The position numbers and the translations under genes were made by a program. The notes under the pieces are model-generated. The model did no database searches. It saw only the letters and a list, made by a program, of their open reading frames with translations, and was not told the DNA's origin. DNA of 64,000 nucleotides from Actinacidiphila paucisporea (GTDB lineage Bacteria > Actinomycetota > Actinomycetes > Streptomycetales > Streptomycetaceae), in contig NZ_FRBI01000019.1 in NCBI RefSeq assembly GCF_900142575.1, positions 85,981-149,980 on the forward strand, in the 5' to 3' direction. Positions 17,303 through 25,995 of this stretch are shown here, piece after piece (position 1 is the stretch's first letter; each line of letters opens with the position of its first letter).

Positions 17303-19510
17303 TCACAGCCCGTCGTGGCCCAGCGCGGCGCCGAGCCGGCCGATCAGGTCGTACGCGGCGTCCGGGATCACCGTGCCGGGCGGGAAGACCGCGGCGGCTC
17401 CCGCCTCGTGCAGCGCCGGGACGTCCTGCGGGGGGATGACCCCGCCCACCACGATCATGATGTCCGCCCTGCCCTCGGCGGCCAGCTCCGCGCGCAGCGC
17501 GGGCACCAGGGTCAGGTGCCCCGCGGCCAGCGACGACACGCCGACCACGTGCACGTCGGACTCGACCGCCTGCCTGGCCACCTCCGCCGGCGTCTGGAAC
17601 AGCGGGCCGACGTCCACGTCGAAGCCCAGGTCCGCGAAGGCGGTCGCGATCACCTTCTGGCCCCGGTCGTGCCCGTCCTGACCCATCTTCGCGACGAGGA
17701 TGCGCGGCCGGCGGCCCTCCGCTTCGGCGAAGCGCTCGACGAGCGCCCGGGTGCCGTCCACGGCGGGGGAGTGGCCTGCCTCGTTGCGGTACACACCGGA
17801 GATCGTACGGATCCGGCCGGCGTGGCGGCCGTAGACCTTCTCCAGCGCGTCGGACATCTCACCGACCGTCGCCATGGCACGGGCCGCGGAGACGGCGAGC
17901 GCGAGCAGGTTGCCCTCCAGGTCCGGCCCCGGGTCCCGTCCCGCCGCCTCGGTCAGCGCCCGCAGGGCGGCCTGGCAGGCGCCCTCGTCCCGCTGGTCGC
18001 GCAGCCGCCGAAGTTTCGCCAGCTGCCGGGTCCGTACGGAGGAGTTGTCGACCTTGAGCACGTCGATGTCCTCGTCGGAGCCGACCCGGTAGGTGTTGAC
18101 CCCGATGACGGGCTGCCTGCCCGAGTCGATCCTGGCCTGGGTGCGCGCCGCCGCCTCCTCGATCCGGAGTTTGGGGATGCCGGCCTCGATGGCCTGCGCC
18201 ATGCCTCCGGCGGCCTCGACCTCCTGGATGTGCTGCCACGCACGCCGGGCCAGGTCGTCGGTCAGACGTTCGACGTACGCGCTGCCGCCCCACGGGTCGA
18301 CCACCCGGCAGGTCCCCGACTCCTGCTGGATCAGCAGCTGCGTGTTGCGGGCGATCCGCGCGGAGAAGTCGGTCGGCAGCGCCAGCGCCTCGTCGAGCGC
18401 GTTGGTGTGCAGCGACTGGGTGTGGCCCTGCGTCGCGGCCATCGCCTCCACGCAGGTGCGGGTCACGTTGTTGAAGACGTCCTGCGCGGTGAGCGACCAG
18501 CCGGAGGTCTGCGAATGCGTGCGCAGGGAGAGCGACTTGGGGTTCTTCGGGTCGAACTGCTTGACGAGCCTGGCCCACAGCAGGCGGGCCGCGCGCAGCT
18601 TCGCGATCTCCATGAAGAAGTTCATGCCGATCGCCCAGAAGAACGACAGCCGCGGCGCGAACGCGTCGACGTCCAGCCCGGCGGCCAGGCCGGCCCGCAG
18701 GTACTCCACCCCGTCGGCGAGGGTGTAGGCCAGCTCCAGATCGGCCGTGGCTCCGGCTTCCTGGATGTGGTAGCCGGAGATGGAGATCGAGTTGTACCGC
18801 GGCATCTTCTGCGAGGTGTAGGCGAAGATGTCGGAGATGATCCGCATGGAGGGCAGCGGAGGGTAGATGTAGGTGTTGCGGACCATGAACTCCTTGAGGA
18901 TGTCGTTCTGGATGGTCCCGGCGAGTTTCTCCGGCGGCACTCCCTGCTCCTCCGCGGCCACGATGTAGAGCGCGAGAACGGGCAGCACCGCGCCGTTCAT
19001 CGTCATCGAGACCGTCATCCGGTCCAGCGGGATGCCGTCGAAGAGCTGCCGCATGTCGTAGATCGAGTCGATCGCCACGCCCGCCATGCCGACGTCCCCG
19101 GTCACCCGCGGATGGTCGCTGTCGTAGCCGCGGTGCGTCGGCAGGTCGAACGCCACCGACAGGCCCTTCTGCCCCGCGGCGAGGTTGCGGCGGTAGAAGG
19201 CGTTGGACTCCTCGGCGGTGGAGAAACCCGCGTACTGGCGGATCGTCCAGGGCTGGTTGACGTACATCGTCGGATACGGCCCGCGCAGGTAGGGCGGCAC
19301 ACCCGGGTACGTGCCGAGGAAGTCCAGCCCTTCCAGGTCGCGGCCGGTGTAGAGCGGCTTGACCGCGATCCCCTCCGGCGTCTCCCAGACGAGGTCGGCC
19401 GCGCTGCTGCCGGTGGCCTGCTTGACCGCCTGGCGCCACTGCTCCAGCGTGGCCTCGGGCGGGGTGCCCGGGCCGAGCGGGATCTGCGAGAAGTCCGGGA
19501 TCCGCGTCAT
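17303..19510 (-). CDS. mutB: Methylmalonyl-CoA mutase large (catalytic) subunit
   Basis: The 735-residue catalytic chain converts succinyl-CoA to (R)-methylmalonyl-CoA with adenosylcobalamin. The N-terminal TIM-barrel region carries YPTMYVNQPWTIRQYAGFST and SVAFDLPTHRGYDSDHPRV, the substrate-site signature. RNTYIYPPLPSMRIISDIF and LSLRTHSQTSGWSLTAQD follow, with the catalytic histidine region. The C-terminal B12-binding domain has the base-off signature KMGQDGHDRGQKVIA (DxHxxG) and VGVSSLAAGHLTLVP plus VVGGVIPPQD. The ATG at 19510 overlaps the mutA stop in an ATGA arrangement. Length matches the family. Expected to be cytoplasmic as a heterodimer with MutA. Confidence 0.97.
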   Translation of the reverse strand: MTRIPDFSQIPLGPGTPPEATLEQWRQAVKQATGSSAADLVWETPEGIAVKPLYTGRDLEGLDFLGTYPGVPPYLRGPYPTMYVNQPWTIRQYAGFSTAEESNAFYRRNLAAGQKGLSVAFDLPTHRGYDSDHPRVTGDVGMAGVAIDSIYDMRQLFDGIPLDRMTVSMTMNGAVLPVLALYIVAAEEQGVPPEKLAGTIQNDILKEFMVRNTYIYPPLPSMRIISDIFAYTSQKMPRYNSISISGYHIQEAGATADLELAYTLADGVEYLRAGLAAGLDVDAFAPRLSFFWAIGMNFFMEIAKLRAARLLWARLVKQFDPKNPKSLSLRTHSQTSGWSLTAQDVFNNVTRTCVEAMAATQGHTQSLHTNALDEALALPTDFSARIARNTQLLIQQESGTCRVVDPWGGSAYVERLTDDLARRAWQHIQEVEAAGGMAQAIEAGIPKLRIEEAAARTQARIDSGRQPVIGVNTYRVGSDEDIDVLKVDNSSVRTRQLAKLRRLRDQRDEGACQAALRALTEAAGRDPGPDLEGNLLALAVSAARAMATVGEMSDALEKVYGRHAGRIRTISGVYRNEAGHSPAVDGTRALVERFAEAEGRRPRILVAKMGQDGHDRGQKVIATAFADLGFDVDVGPLFQTPAEVARQAVESDVHVVGVSSLAAGHLTLVPALRAELAAEGRADIMIVVGGVIPPQDVPALHEAGAAAVFPPGTVIPDAAYDLIGRLGAALGHDGL

Positions 19511-21348
19511 GCCGTCACTCCCACGCCGTCGAGTACCGAGGTCAGGACGGCGACCGCGTCGCAGCCCAGGAAGAGGTGGCCGTCGACGTCCGGTCCCCTG
19601 CCGGGACGGCCCGCGAGCAGGATCCGTTCCGCCCCGGCCGCCCTGAGCGCGTCCGCGACGGCCGCGGCCTGTTCGTCGTAGAGCGCGTCGCTGGAGCACA
19701 GGCAGGCGATACGGGCGCCGCTGGCCGCGAACGCCTCGGCGGCCGAGTCCGCGTCCACCGTGATCGGGTCGTGGACCGGCTGCACCCCGCCAGCCTGGAA
19801 GAGGTTCGAGGCGAAGGAGACCCGCGCCGCATGGGCCGACTCGGGGCCGAGCGCCGCGAGGAAGACCGCGGGCCGGCTCCCGGTGGAGGCCAGATGGGCG
19901 TCCGAGCGCGCCCGCAGCGCTTCGTAGGCCTCGTCCCGGCGCACCCGCGGCAGGCCGCCGCCGGGACGGGCGGGCGGTTCGGCGCGCTCGACGGGCCGCT
20001 CCGCGAGGTGCGGGAATTCGCTGACCCCGGTGATCGGCTCGCGCCGGGTGGCGAGCGCGCGGCTGCGCGCGGCCCACACCTCGGCGATGCGTTCGCCGAC
20101 CCAGCCCGAGCGGAGCGCCGCCTCCTGGCCGCCCGCCCCTTCCAGCTGCTGGAAGAACTCCCAGGCGGCATGGGCGAGTTCGTCGGTGAGCCGCTCGACG
20201 TACCAGGAACCGCCGGCCGGATCGGCGACCCGCCCGAGGTGCGACTCCTCCAGCAGGATCGAGGAGGTGTTGCGGGCGATCCTGCGGGCGAAGTCGTCTG
20301 GGAGTCCCAGCGAGTGGTCGAAGGGCAGCACCGTCACCGAGTCGGCGCCGCCGACACCGGCGCCCAGGGCGGCCAGCGTGGTGCGCAGCATGTTCACGTA
20401 AGGGTCCCGACGGGTCATCATCACCGCCGAGGTCACCGCGTGCTGGAGCTGCGGAGCCGGCTCCCGCGCCCCGCACACCTCGGCGACCCGGGTCCACAGG
20501 CGGCGGGCGGCCCGTAGCTTGGCGATGGTCAGGAACTGGTCCGCGGTCGCCGCGTAGCGGAATTCCAGCTGGCCGCAGGCGTCGTCGAGGCTCAGACCCG
20601 CCTCGGTCAGCAGACGCAGGTACGCGACCCCGGTTGCGAGCGAGCAGCCCAGCTCCTGGCCGGCGGACGCACCCGCCTCGTGGTACGGCAGGGCGTCCAC
20701 GGTCAGCGCCCGCAGCCCCGGGTACGCCCGGTGGATCCGCAGGGCCAGGGCGACGGCGTCGCCGGAGTCCACGGCCTGCCCTGTACGGGCGCCGTGCCCC
20801 AGCGGATCGGCGCCGAGATTGCCGCGCGCCGCCTGCGGTGCCACCCCCTGCCGGTCGTACAGCCGCAGCAACTCGGCGGCCGCGGCCCGCGCGTGCGGGC
20901 CCGCGTCGAGCACCACGGGCGCGAGATCGAGGTGGACGCCCTCCAGGGCGCGCTCCAGGTCCGCCGGGGGCAGGCCCTCGGCGCCCAGCGACAGCCACAC
21001 GGACGTGGCCCCGCCCTCCAGGTCGGCCAGTACGGCCTCGTTGGCGCGCTCGGCGGTGGGTGACCGGTGCCACGGGCGCACGTCCCAGCCGCCGACCGGC
21101 CGGCCCCCGCGGACGTAGGGCGGGAAGCCGGGCAGGCCCGGGTCTGGAGCGGTGGTGCCGGCATCGTAGAGGGGGCGTACGAGCAGGCCGTCGTCCAGCG
21201 CGGTGGACAGCGCCCGCTCCGCCTCCGGCCCGGACAGGTCCTTGCCGGACTTGCGCAGGACACCGGCCACGAGCTGCTGCCACTGCTCGTGGGTACCGCC
21301 CGGGAATTGCGCACCCAGCGGGATCGCGTCGTCAGGCAGAACCGTCAT
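19507..21348 (-). CDS. mutA: Methylmalonyl-CoA mutase small subunit
   Basis: This 613-residue non-catalytic partner of MutB starts at ATG 21348 (MTVLPDDAIPLGAQFPGG). It retains the barrel fold (PYVRGGRPVGGWDVRPWHRS, EFRYAATADQFLTIAKLRAARRLW, HAVTSAVMMTRRDPYVNMLR) and a degenerate C-terminal B12-like domain lacking the DxHxxG cobalamin motif, as expected for small subunits. It is the first gene of the leftward mutA-mutB-meaB operon, with ATGA coupling to mutB. The promoter must lie between 21349 and 21480, next to a small inverted-repeat element. Confidence 0.95.
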   Translation of the reverse strand: MTVLPDDAIPLGAQFPGGTHEQWQQLVAGVLRKSGKDLSGPEAERALSTALDDGLLVRPLYDAGTTAPDPGLPGFPPYVRGGRPVGGWDVRPWHRSPTAERANEAVLADLEGGATSVWLSLGAEGLPPADLERALEGVHLDLAPVVLDAGPHARAAAAELLRLYDRQGVAPQAARGNLGADPLGHGARTGQAVDSGDAVALALRIHRAYPGLRALTVDALPYHEAGASAGQELGCSLATGVAYLRLLTEAGLSLDDACGQLEFRYAATADQFLTIAKLRAARRLWTRVAEVCGAREPAPQLQHAVTSAVMMTRRDPYVNMLRTTLAALGAGVGGADSVTVLPFDHSLGLPDDFARRIARNTSSILLEESHLGRVADPAGGSWYVERLTDELAHAAWEFFQQLEGAGGQEAALRSGWVGERIAEVWAARSRALATRREPITGVSEFPHLAERPVERAEPPARPGGGLPRVRRDEAYEALRARSDAHLASTGSRPAVFLAALGPESAHAARVSFASNLFQAGGVQPVHDPITVDADSAAEAFAASGARIACLCSSDALYDEQAAAVADALRAAGAERILLAGRPGRGPDVDGHLFLGCDAVAVLTSVLDGVGVTA

Positions 21349-21480
21349 GCGCCCGATGCTAGGGCCTGCCCCCTTGATGCTTTCTAAAGACAACCTGGAG
21401 CCGGGGTGGACACCACCGTCCGATACGAGCGACGGCCCCCTGTCCGGCACGCGGGTGGCCCGCGCTCCCACCCGACTGCG
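21349..21480. other. Intergenic region before mutA, with a possible degenerate element end
   Basis: Nothing coding is seen. At 21358-21371 CTAGGGCCTGCCCC resembles the first 10-12 bases of the 21481-21676 element end and may be a decayed third copy. The mutA promoter is expected here but was not pinned down. Confidence 0.35.
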
Positions 21481-21676
21481 CTAGGGCCTGTCCGGCGGAT
21501 CTTGGCGGGCCTGCGACGCCCGGCACCGCACCCCTCCCCCTGCCTTCGGCGGGAGGTGCCCCCAGTGTTGTCGAATCATCCTTGTACGACCCGGTACGAG
21601 GACGATTCTCCGCCTTGCGATGTACGGCACCGGACGCCGCAGGCTGATCCGCCAAGATCCGCCGGACAGGCCCTAG
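21481..21676. mobile_element. MITE-like element with 28-bp perfect terminal inverted repeats
   Basis: CTAGGGCCTGTCCGGCGGAT... at 21481-21508 is repeated as its exact reverse complement at 21649-21676, giving a 196-bp element with no transposase gene. The outermost CTAG on each side may be a target-site duplication, as made by some IS5-group elements. The right CTAG contains the TAG stop codon of the adjacent enolase gene. A matching solo end occurs at 62113-62148. The long terminal stems could also fold in RNA and terminate eno or mutA-side transcription. Confidence 0.75.
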
Positions 21677-22956
21677 CGGCGCAGGCCGAGGGCGTCGCGG
21701 CCGGCGTAGCGCGCCTGGGTGCCCAGCTCCTCCTCGATGCGGATGAGCTGGTTGTACTTGGCGGTGCGGTCCGAGCGGGAGAGCGAGCCGGTCTTGATCT
21801 GGCCGCACCCCGTGGCCACCGCGAGGTCGGCGATGGTGGTGTCCTCGGTCTCGCCGGAGCGGTGGGACATGACGACGGTGTAGCCGGCGCGGTGGGCGGT
21901 GCCCACGGTGGCCAGCGTCTCGGTGAGGGTGCCGATCTGGTTGACCTTCACCAGGATCGAGTTGGCGACGCCGTCACGGATCCCCTCGCGGAGCAGCGTC
22001 TCGTTGGTGCAGAAGACGTCGTCGCCGGTGAGCTGGCAGTGCTCGCCGAGCCGCGTCATCAGCGACCGCCATCCGTCGCGGTCGTCCTCGGCCATCGGGT
22101 CCTCGATGGAGGCGACGGGGTAGTCCGCGACCAGCTTCGCGAGGTAGTCGACGTGCTCGGCGACGCTGCGGCGCACGCCCTCGCCGACGTAGTCGTAGAC
22201 GCCGTCGCGGAAGAACTCCGAGGTGGCGGGGTCCATGACGACGGTGATGTCAGCCCCGGGCTTGTAGCCGGTCCGCTCGATGGCGCGGACGACGAAGTCC
22301 AGTGCCTCCTCGGCGCTGCGCAGATCGGGGGCGAAACCGCCCTCGTCGCCGACGCCGGTGCTGTGGCCGGCGGACAGCAGGTCGCGGCGCAGGGTGTGGA
22401 AGACCTCGGAGCCCATCCGCACCGCCTCGGCGAAGGTGGCCGCACCGATCGGGGCGATCATGAACTCCTGGAAGTCCAGGCGGTTGTCGGCGTGGGCGCC
22501 GCCGTTGACGATGTTCATCATCGGCACCGGCAGCAGCCGCGCGTCCACTCCGCCGACGTAGCGGTAGAGCGGTAGCCGGTGGGCGAGCGCGGCGGCCTTG
22601 GCGGTGGCCAGCGAGACGCCGAGGATCGCGTTCGCGCCGAGTCTGGCCTTGTCCGGGGTGCCGTCCAGCTCGATCAGCGCCGCGTCCACTGCGGCCTGGT
22701 CCTCGGCCGCCAGGCCCACCACGGCGTCCGCGATGGAGTCGTTGACGGCGTCGACGGCGCGCCGGACGCCCTTTCCGTGGAAGCGTGCCGGGTCCTCGTC
22801 GCGGAGTTCCACGGCCTCCCTGGCGCCCGTGGAGGCCCCGGAGGGCACGGCCGCGCGCCCGGTCGAGCCGTCGGCCAGTTCGACGTCGACCTCGACGGTC
22901 GGGTTGCCCCGGCTGTCGATGATCTCGCGCGCGACGATCCGGGTGATGGCGGTCAT
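21673..22956 (-). CDS. eno: Enolase (phosphopyruvate hydratase), probable second copy
   Basis: This 427-residue protein converts 2-phosphoglycerate to phosphoenolpyruvate. Diagnostic segments are EIIDSRGNPTVEVDV, SGASTGAREAVELRD, GANAILGVSLA, MMNIVNGGAHADN, the catalytic-acid region STGVGDEGGFAPDL, SIEDPMAEDD, LVKVNQIGTLTETL and the signature MSHRSGETEDTTIADLAV. The Mg2+ ligands and catalytic lysine regions are all present, so it should be active. The stop codon TAG lies inside the terminal repeat of the neighbouring MITE-like element. The gene is divergent from an HxlR-redoxin fusion, a context unlike the housekeeping eno locus, so I infer a redox- or stress-regulated paralogue. Confidence 0.95.
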   Translation of the reverse strand: MTAITRIVAREIIDSRGNPTVEVDVELADGSTGRAAVPSGASTGAREAVELRDEDPARFHGKGVRRAVDAVNDSIADAVVGLAAEDQAAVDAALIELDGTPDKARLGANAILGVSLATAKAAALAHRLPLYRYVGGVDARLLPVPMMNIVNGGAHADNRLDFQEFMIAPIGAATFAEAVRMGSEVFHTLRRDLLSAGHSTGVGDEGGFAPDLRSAEEALDFVVRAIERTGYKPGADITVVMDPATSEFFRDGVYDYVGEGVRRSVAEHVDYLAKLVADYPVASIEDPMAEDDRDGWRSLMTRLGEHCQLTGDDVFCTNETLLREGIRDGVANSILVKVNQIGTLTETLATVGTAHRAGYTVVMSHRSGETEDTTIADLAVATGCGQIKTGSLSRSDRTAKYNQLIRIEEELGTQARYAGRDALGLRR

Positions 22957-23047
22957 GGCAGTTACTCCCGACGGTCGGTCCGCACGGCGGGATATTAGTT
23001 CCCCCCGAGAACAAAGTGAGTTCCGAAAAGGAATGTACTCTGCGGTG
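22957..23047. promoter_or_regulatory. Divergent eno / HxlR-redoxin control region with short palindromes
   Basis: Two short imperfect palindromes are visible: GTTCCCCCCGAGAAC (about 22998-23012) and TTCCGAAAAGGAA (about 23022-23034). HxlR proteins bind such dyads as dimers, so these are plausible operators controlling both genes. Confidence 0.45.
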
Positions 23048-23905
23048 ATGAAGATGCACAACGCCGACGAGAACTGCGGCATCGCCCAGGCCGCCGTCGT
23101 CCTGGCCGACTGGTGGAACGTGCTCGTGCTGCGCGAGGTCGCCCGCGGCCACGTGCGCTTCGACGCCCTCGCCGCCGAACTCGGCCTGTCCCGCAAGGTG
23201 CTGACCGAACGGCTCGGCAAGCTCGTCGCCCGCGGCGTCCTGCGCCGCAGCCTCTACCAGCGCCGTCCCGTCCGGTACGAATACCTGCTCACCGACTCGG
23301 GCCTGGCCCTGCTGCCGCTGCTGGTGGCCATGCAGGACTGGGGTGACCGCTGGGTACTGGGCGACGGGACCGCCACCGCGACGGCCGCGCCGTCAGGCGC
23401 AGAACACTCCCGCGTCCACGCCCTGTCCGGTACGCGGCTGCCGGTCGACCTCCTGCTGCCCGCCGCCGACGGCGCCGACCGTCCCCCGGCCGACCCGGAC
23501 GCCGCCGCCACCGTGCTGTTCACCTACCCCGGCACCGGAGTCGACTGGAGCAGCGACCCGATCCCCGGCGCCCCCGGATGCACCCTGGAGAACCTGCTCT
23601 TCCGCGACGCGTGGCCCGACTTCCGGCGGGCGGGCGTGGCCGTCCACGGCGTCAGCACCCAACTCCCGCACGAGCAGGCCGCCTTCGCCCGCGCCCAGTC
23701 CGTGCCGTACCCCCTGCTCTCCGACGCCCGGCACCACCTGTCCGCCGCCCTGCGCCTGCCCACCTTCCGCGGCGCCGGCCGGCTCCGGCTCAAACGGCTC
23801 ATCCTCGTCGTCGGCCCGGAAGGGGCCGTACGCCACGTGCACTTCCCCGTCGACGACATCGCCCAGGCGGTCGAGCAGACCCTGCGCCTCGCCGCCGCGC
23901 ACTGA
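23048..23905 (+). CDS. HxlR-type winged-helix regulator fused to a peroxiredoxin-like domain
   Basis: This 285-residue protein has two domains. Residues 1 to about 105 are an HxlR/DUF24 winged helix: CGIAQAAVVLADWWNVLVLREV, then FDALAAELGLSRKVLTERLGKL and RRPVRYEYLLTDSG. The early cysteine (ENCGIAQ) is placed like the redox-sensing Cys of other HxlR regulators. Residues from about 125 to 285 form a redoxin/AhpC-like fold (LFTYPGTGVD, PGCTLENLLFRDAWPDFRRAGVAVHGVST, LILVVGPEGAVRHVHFPVDDI), with PGCTLE matching the BCP-type peroxiredoxin PGCT motif. ATG 23048 was chosen; ATG 23033 is an in-frame alternative. Sensor and peroxidase in one chain suggest thiol or peroxide control of the divergent eno. 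Confidence 0.85.
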   Translation: MKMHNADENCGIAQAAVVLADWWNVLVLREVARGHVRFDALAAELGLSRKVLTERLGKLVARGVLRRSLYQRRPVRYEYLLTDSGLALLPLLVAMQDWGDRWVLGDGTATATAAPSGAEHSRVHALSGTRLPVDLLLPAADGADRPPADPDAAATVLFTYPGTGVDWSSDPIPGAPGCTLENLLFRDAWPDFRRAGVAVHGVSTQLPHEQAAFARAQSVPYPLLSDARHHLSAALRLPTFRGAGRLRLKRLILVVGPEGAVRHVHFPVDDIAQAVEQTLRLAAAH

Positions 23906-24026
23906 ACTCCTCCTGTGCCGCGGAGCACGACCGGCCGCCTACCTCGCAGCACGGACGCGTCCTGCCGCCCGGCCGGGCCCACCGGGTTGCGACGCGCCCG
24001 TTCCCCGGTTGCCACCGGGGGCGAAC

Positions 24027-24575
24027 TCAGCCCGACGGCGTGACCGGGGGCCGCACGCCGAACCACTGCTCGGCACCGTACTCCTCGAACCGCTCCACCT
24101 CGGTGAAGCCCAGCTTCGCCGCGAGGCGCAGCGAGCGGTCGTTGGCGGCCTGGGCGCAGAGCACCACCGGCTCGCCGGGCAGCGCGCCGGCGAACCAGCC
24201 GAGCGCGGCCGCGCACGCCTCGGCGGCGTAGCCCCGGCCCCACGCCTGCGGCAGGAACATGTAGCCGAGTTCGGCCTCCCCGGCGTCCGGGCCGAGGTGG
24301 CCCGGGCGCTCCGCGTCACGCCGGTCGAGCGTGACGATGCCGATCATCGCCCCGTCGAGAGCGGCCGTGAAGAGGCCGGGGCGCCGCCTGGGCTCGGCGG
24401 GCAACGCACGCTCGAACTCCTCGCGCTGCCTCGGGCCACCGATGTAGGTGCCCACCTCCGGTGAGGTGAACAGCTCGATGAGCGCCGCACGGTCCCGCGC
24501 CTCGGGCTCACGGAGCACCAGCCGCTCGGTTCTGATCGGGGCAGGCGGCCAGGCGACCGCTCCGAGCTCAGCCAT
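24027..24575 (-). CDS. GNAT-family N-acetyltransferase (RimJ/RimL-like)
   Basis: This 182-residue protein starts at ATG 24575. TERLVLREPEARDRAALIELFTSPEV at the N-terminus is typical of RimJ/RimL-type GNAT enzymes. The acetyl-CoA binding motif A is EAELGYMFLPQAWGRGYAAEAC (Q/RxxGxG/A), and the motif-B region ANDRSLRLAAKLGFTEV follows. The target could be a protein N-terminus, an amino acid or an antibiotic. It is monocistronic, with a short gene-free stretch either side. Substrate unknown. Confidence 0.85.
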   Translation of the reverse strand: MAELGAVAWPPAPIRTERLVLREPEARDRAALIELFTSPEVGTYIGGPRQREEFERALPAEPRRRPGLFTAALDGAMIGIVTLDRRDAERPGHLGPDAGEAELGYMFLPQAWGRGYAAEACAAALGWFAGALPGEPVVLCAQAANDRSLRLAAKLGFTEVERFEEYGAEQWFGVRPPVTPSG

Positions 24576-24710
24576 GACGAGCAACTTACCGCTACCGCAC
24601 GCCGGCCGCCGGGAAAGCCGGTGAGGCGGGGCCCACGGGAGAGCCGGGGGACGACGGATGCCCCGTCGCGGTCCGGCACGCGGACGAACGAGAGCGCCCT
24701 GCAAGCGGAA

Positions 24711-24749
24711 GAGGCCGCGTGCCCCCGGTGTTCGGGGGCACGCGGCCTC
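24711..24749 (-). terminator. Strong hairpin after the SRPBCC gene
   Basis: GAGGCCGCGTGCCCCCG pairs perfectly with CGGGGGCACGCGGCCTC (17 bp) around GTGTT. It lies 35 bp downstream of the leftward SRPBCC stop codon, so it is probably that gene's terminator. Confidence 0.7.
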
Positions 24750-24783
24750 GTGGAGCGCCGCGACGACCGCGGGCCCGGCGGGC

Positions 24784-25233
24784 TCAGACCTGGCCGCGCC
24801 AGGCACCCGTCTCCGTGCCACGGGACTCGATGAACGACTTGAACCTCTTCAGGTCGCCCTTGGTCTGGCGGCGGACGAAGCCCAGCTTGTCGCCGACGGT
24901 GTCGGCGATGCCCTGCGGGTCGTGCTCCATCTGGAGCATCACCTTGGTGTGCTCGGCGTCGAGCCGGTGGAAGGTCACCACCCCGGCCTGCCTGGCCTCG
25001 CCGTCGACCGTGGTCCAGGCGACCCGCTCGTCGGGGATCTGCTCGGTGATCTCGGCGTCGAACTCGCGGTGGACACCGTCCACGCTGGTGACCCAGTGCG
25101 TGAGGGTGGGGGTGCGCTGCTCGATGCGCTGGACACCCTCCATGAACTTCGGGAAGTCCTCGAACTGGGTCCACTGGTTGTAGGCGGTGCCGACGGGAAC
25201 CGCGACCTCCACCGACTCCTCGATGGTCGACAT
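24784..25233 (-). CDS. SRPBCC (polyketide cyclase/dehydrase-like) protein
   Basis: This 149-residue protein starts at ATG 25233 (MSTIEESVEVAVPVGTAYNQ) behind AGGAAGGAG-like sequence. The pattern of an N-terminal strand, AYNQWTQFEDFPKFMEGVQRI and a long C-terminal helix (GDLKRFKSFIESR) is the START/SRPBCC hydrophobic-pocket fold of the Streptomyces cyclase/dehydrase group (Pfam Polyketide_cyc). Most such stand-alone proteins are not in polyketide clusters and their ligand is unknown. It is single-gene and terminated by a strong hairpin. Confidence 0.85.
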   Translation of the reverse strand: MSTIEESVEVAVPVGTAYNQWTQFEDFPKFMEGVQRIEQRTPTLTHWVTSVDGVHREFDAEITEQIPDERVAWTTVDGEARQAGVVTFHRLDAEHTKVMLQMEHDPQGIADTVGDKLGFVRRQTKGDLKRFKSFIESRGTETGAWRGQV

Positions 25234-25470
25234 GTACCGACTCCTTCCTGTGGGATGTTCCGTTGCGTCCCCGCGTGCCCGCATCTCCCGTACCAACACA
25301 TCCTGATCGTGGCGCGCTGCACGGAACCGGAGAATCGCCCCGGCGGGTTCCCCCGGACGGTTTGACGGTCCGTCGAGCGGACAGCCGGTCGATGGACCGC
25401 CGTCGGGCGGGACCGTTCCGGGGCGACGTCGCGGGCCGTCGACGCGTCAGTGAGCCAGGGAGGATGCGGC

Positions 25471-25896
25471 ATGGGCCGTGGGGACCAAGCGACCGTTCGG
25501 GTGGACACGGTGGCGGCGCTGGACGTATCGGACGCATGGGTGGCCCTGGTGGCCGTCGATCTCGTCTACCGCTCACGGGACCCGCTCGCGGTGGAGATGG
25601 TCCTGCGCGCTCCCGGCGAGGAGGGGATCAGCTGGACCTTCGCCTGGGAAGTGCTCGCCCAAGGCCAGGTGGAACCCACCGGCGAGGGCGACGTCCGGGT
25701 GCGGCCGTCCTGGGGCTCGACCGGGATCCGCTGCGTGGAAGTGGCCCTCGGGCCGTTCCCCACCGTGTGCGTACGCCTGCCGGAGCAGGACGTCGTCTCG
25801 TTCGTGAACGCCCTGCGGGCCCGGGTGCACGGCGACCTCCGCCAGGTGGCCGAGGCCCTGGACTGCGAACTCGCGGTCATCATGGCCGACGCCTGA
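25471..25896 (+). CDS. SsgA-like sporulation/cell-division regulator
   Basis: This 141-residue protein shows the SsgA-like protein (SALP) pattern: LVYRSRDPLAVEMVLRAP, then WTFAWEVLAQGQ, GEGDVRVRPS and ALGPFPTVCVRLPEQDVVSFVNAL. SALPs are restricted to morphologically complex actinomycetes and control septum placement, peptidoglycan remodelling and spore separation. The ATG at 25471 was chosen because GGGAGGA lies 8 bp upstream; GTG 25450 is an in-frame alternative. It has no operon partner. Which of the SALP subgroups it belongs to cannot be decided by eye. Confidence 0.85.
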   Translation: MGRGDQATVRVDTVAALDVSDAWVALVAVDLVYRSRDPLAVEMVLRAPGEEGISWTFAWEVLAQGQVEPTGEGDVRVRPSWGSTGIRCVEVALGPFPTVCVRLPEQDVVSFVNALRARVHGDLRQVAEALDCELAVIMADA

Positions 25897-25995
25897 GGGG
25901 TCGAAGGACGGCTACCACCGCCACGGGCCGTCAACTGCCGCCATCAGACGCCCAGGACCGGGATTCCCGGCTGCCGGCGCGGGCAGCCGAACGTC

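Noticed and set aside
17303..21283. One 1326-residue open frame spanning both mutase subunits
   Set aside because: Only the part from 19510 on matches the mutase; the rest is an out-of-frame reading of mutA. The ATGA overlap shows two genes, not a fusion.
21349..21480. Cobalamin riboswitch before mutA
   Set aside because: No B12-box-like conserved sequence was recognised and the gap is too short for a full aptamer plus promoter.
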